The notes under the pieces: model-generated | Database searches by the model: none | What the model saw: only the letters and a program-made list of their open reading frames with translations | Told to the model about the DNA's origin: nothing | Part shown: in pieces, positions 63,710-64,000 of the stretch | Layout: each line of letters starts with the position of its first letter | Numbering within the stretch: position 1 is the first letter of the stretch | Origin: Bog-756 sp963704585 | GTDB taxonomy: Bacteria; Actinomycetota; Acidimicrobiia; Acidimicrobiales; RAAP-2 | Reading direction: 5' to 3' | Assembly (NCBI GenBank): GCA_963704585.1 | Contig: OY969919.1 | Location: forward strand, 3,286,001-3,350,000 | DNA: 64,000 nt | Position numbers and translations under genes: made by a program

Positions 63710-63873
63710 TCAGCCGGGACCCGCGCACCGACCGGCAGGCCGCGCGTGTCGGGGCGCGATGCGGTAGCTTCACCGTCGGCGGAGCTCGGTCGCACCGAGC
63801 CGGAAGTGCACATCGGCGGGTTCAATGACCCCTCGTCGGGGCTGGCGGACCCTGACGCAGGAGAGGGAGCCCC
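63710..63873 (+). other. Leader region with hairpins before a secreted protein gene
   Basis: 164 bases. GCTCGGT-CGC-ACCGAGC (63784-63800) is a perfect 7-bp hairpin; GGGT-TCAATG-ACCC (63818-63831) follows. No known riboswitch core is recognised. Confidence 0.35.
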
Positions 63874-64000
63874 ATGCTCACCGCATCGCACCACCGGACC
63901 GTCGGTGAACCCGACCGGAGGGCCTCGTCCGCCGGTCGAACGGGGGTCGTTTCCCGAGGGCGTCGGGTCGCAGTGATGCTCGCGGGCGTCGTGGCTCTCG
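63874..64000 (+). CDS. Start of a secreted protein, cut by the window edge
   Basis: 42 residues visible. The ATG follows GGAGAGGGAG, a good ribosome-binding site. An Arg-rich start (SSAGRTGVVSRGRR) leads into a hydrophobic run (VAVMLAGVVAL), a signal peptide with a long n-region, as in actinobacterial cell-wall enzymes. Mature part not seen. Confidence 0.55.
   Translation, partial: MLTASHHRTVGEPDRRASSAGRTGVVSRGRRVAVMLAGVVAL

Noticed and set aside
63818..63831. tRNA-like T arm GGGTTCAATGACCC
   Set aside because: No matching acceptor, D or anticodon arms nearby.
63710..63873. Possible c-di-AMP (ydaO) riboswitch before the secreted protein
   Set aside because: The invariant GGGGAACC and GACAGCTAACC-type blocks are not present; only generic hairpins are.

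Overview
The window is high-GC DNA, most likely from an actinobacterium, and class Acidimicrobiia is my best guess. The pointers are a mycobacterial-type steroid side-chain module (ChsH1, Ltp2, FadD17-like and FadD19-like ligases), F420 biosynthesis (CofC) with a luciferase-like oxidoreductase, the PafB/PafC pair, an actinobacterial 2-oxoglutarate enzyme (Kgd), an HU protein with a histone-H1-like lysine tail, and many GTG starts. No rRNA or tRNA gene and no CRISPR array was seen.

Layout. 0-9 kb: steroid/acyl-CoA genes with KstR-like operator sequences, plus a secreted G1 (eqolisin-type) peptidase. 9-13 kb: dxs, a complete insertion sequence with doubled terminal repeats, and an AIM24 protein. 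13-16.4 kb: a broken hot-dog thioesterase and a TldD/TldE pair. 16.4-34 kb: a type IV pilus region. On the minus strand lie pilO, a pilM-pilN fusion and pilT, then FmdB (with moaC on the plus strand), then an operon of prepilin peptidase homologue, response regulator, histidine kinase and a conserved hypothetical. On the plus strand lie pilB, a second pilT, pilC and the pilin, followed by a broken membrane protein. 34-42.5 kb: acyl-CoA carboxyltransferase, CtaG, PafB/PafC, a MobF relaxase with a coupling ATPase, and the HU protein. 42.5-64 kb: PIG-L deacetylase, CofC, an adenylate cyclase, a GH38 alpha-mannosidase, RNase HII, an acyl-CoA dehydrogenase, a transporter, a second HU, queE-queC-queD, Kgd, an M20 peptidase, an NYN-S1 protein, a FabZ-like protein and exonuclease III, ending in the start of a secreted protein.

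Two region-wide points stand out. First, sequences of the form TAAAG-N15-GYCGATRA, resembling FliA/WhiG (sigma-28) promoters, occur with the same spacing before pilM, pilT, pilB, the pilin and the secreted peptidase. This suggests one alternative sigma factor drives pili and an exported enzyme. Second, about 20 apparent single-base frameshifts lie between roughly 13 and 46 kb, several in short G/C runs, with none clear in the first 13 kb or after about 46 kb. Many broken genes here may be consensus errors rather than true pseudogenes; the 13-46 kb stretch should be read with that in mind.
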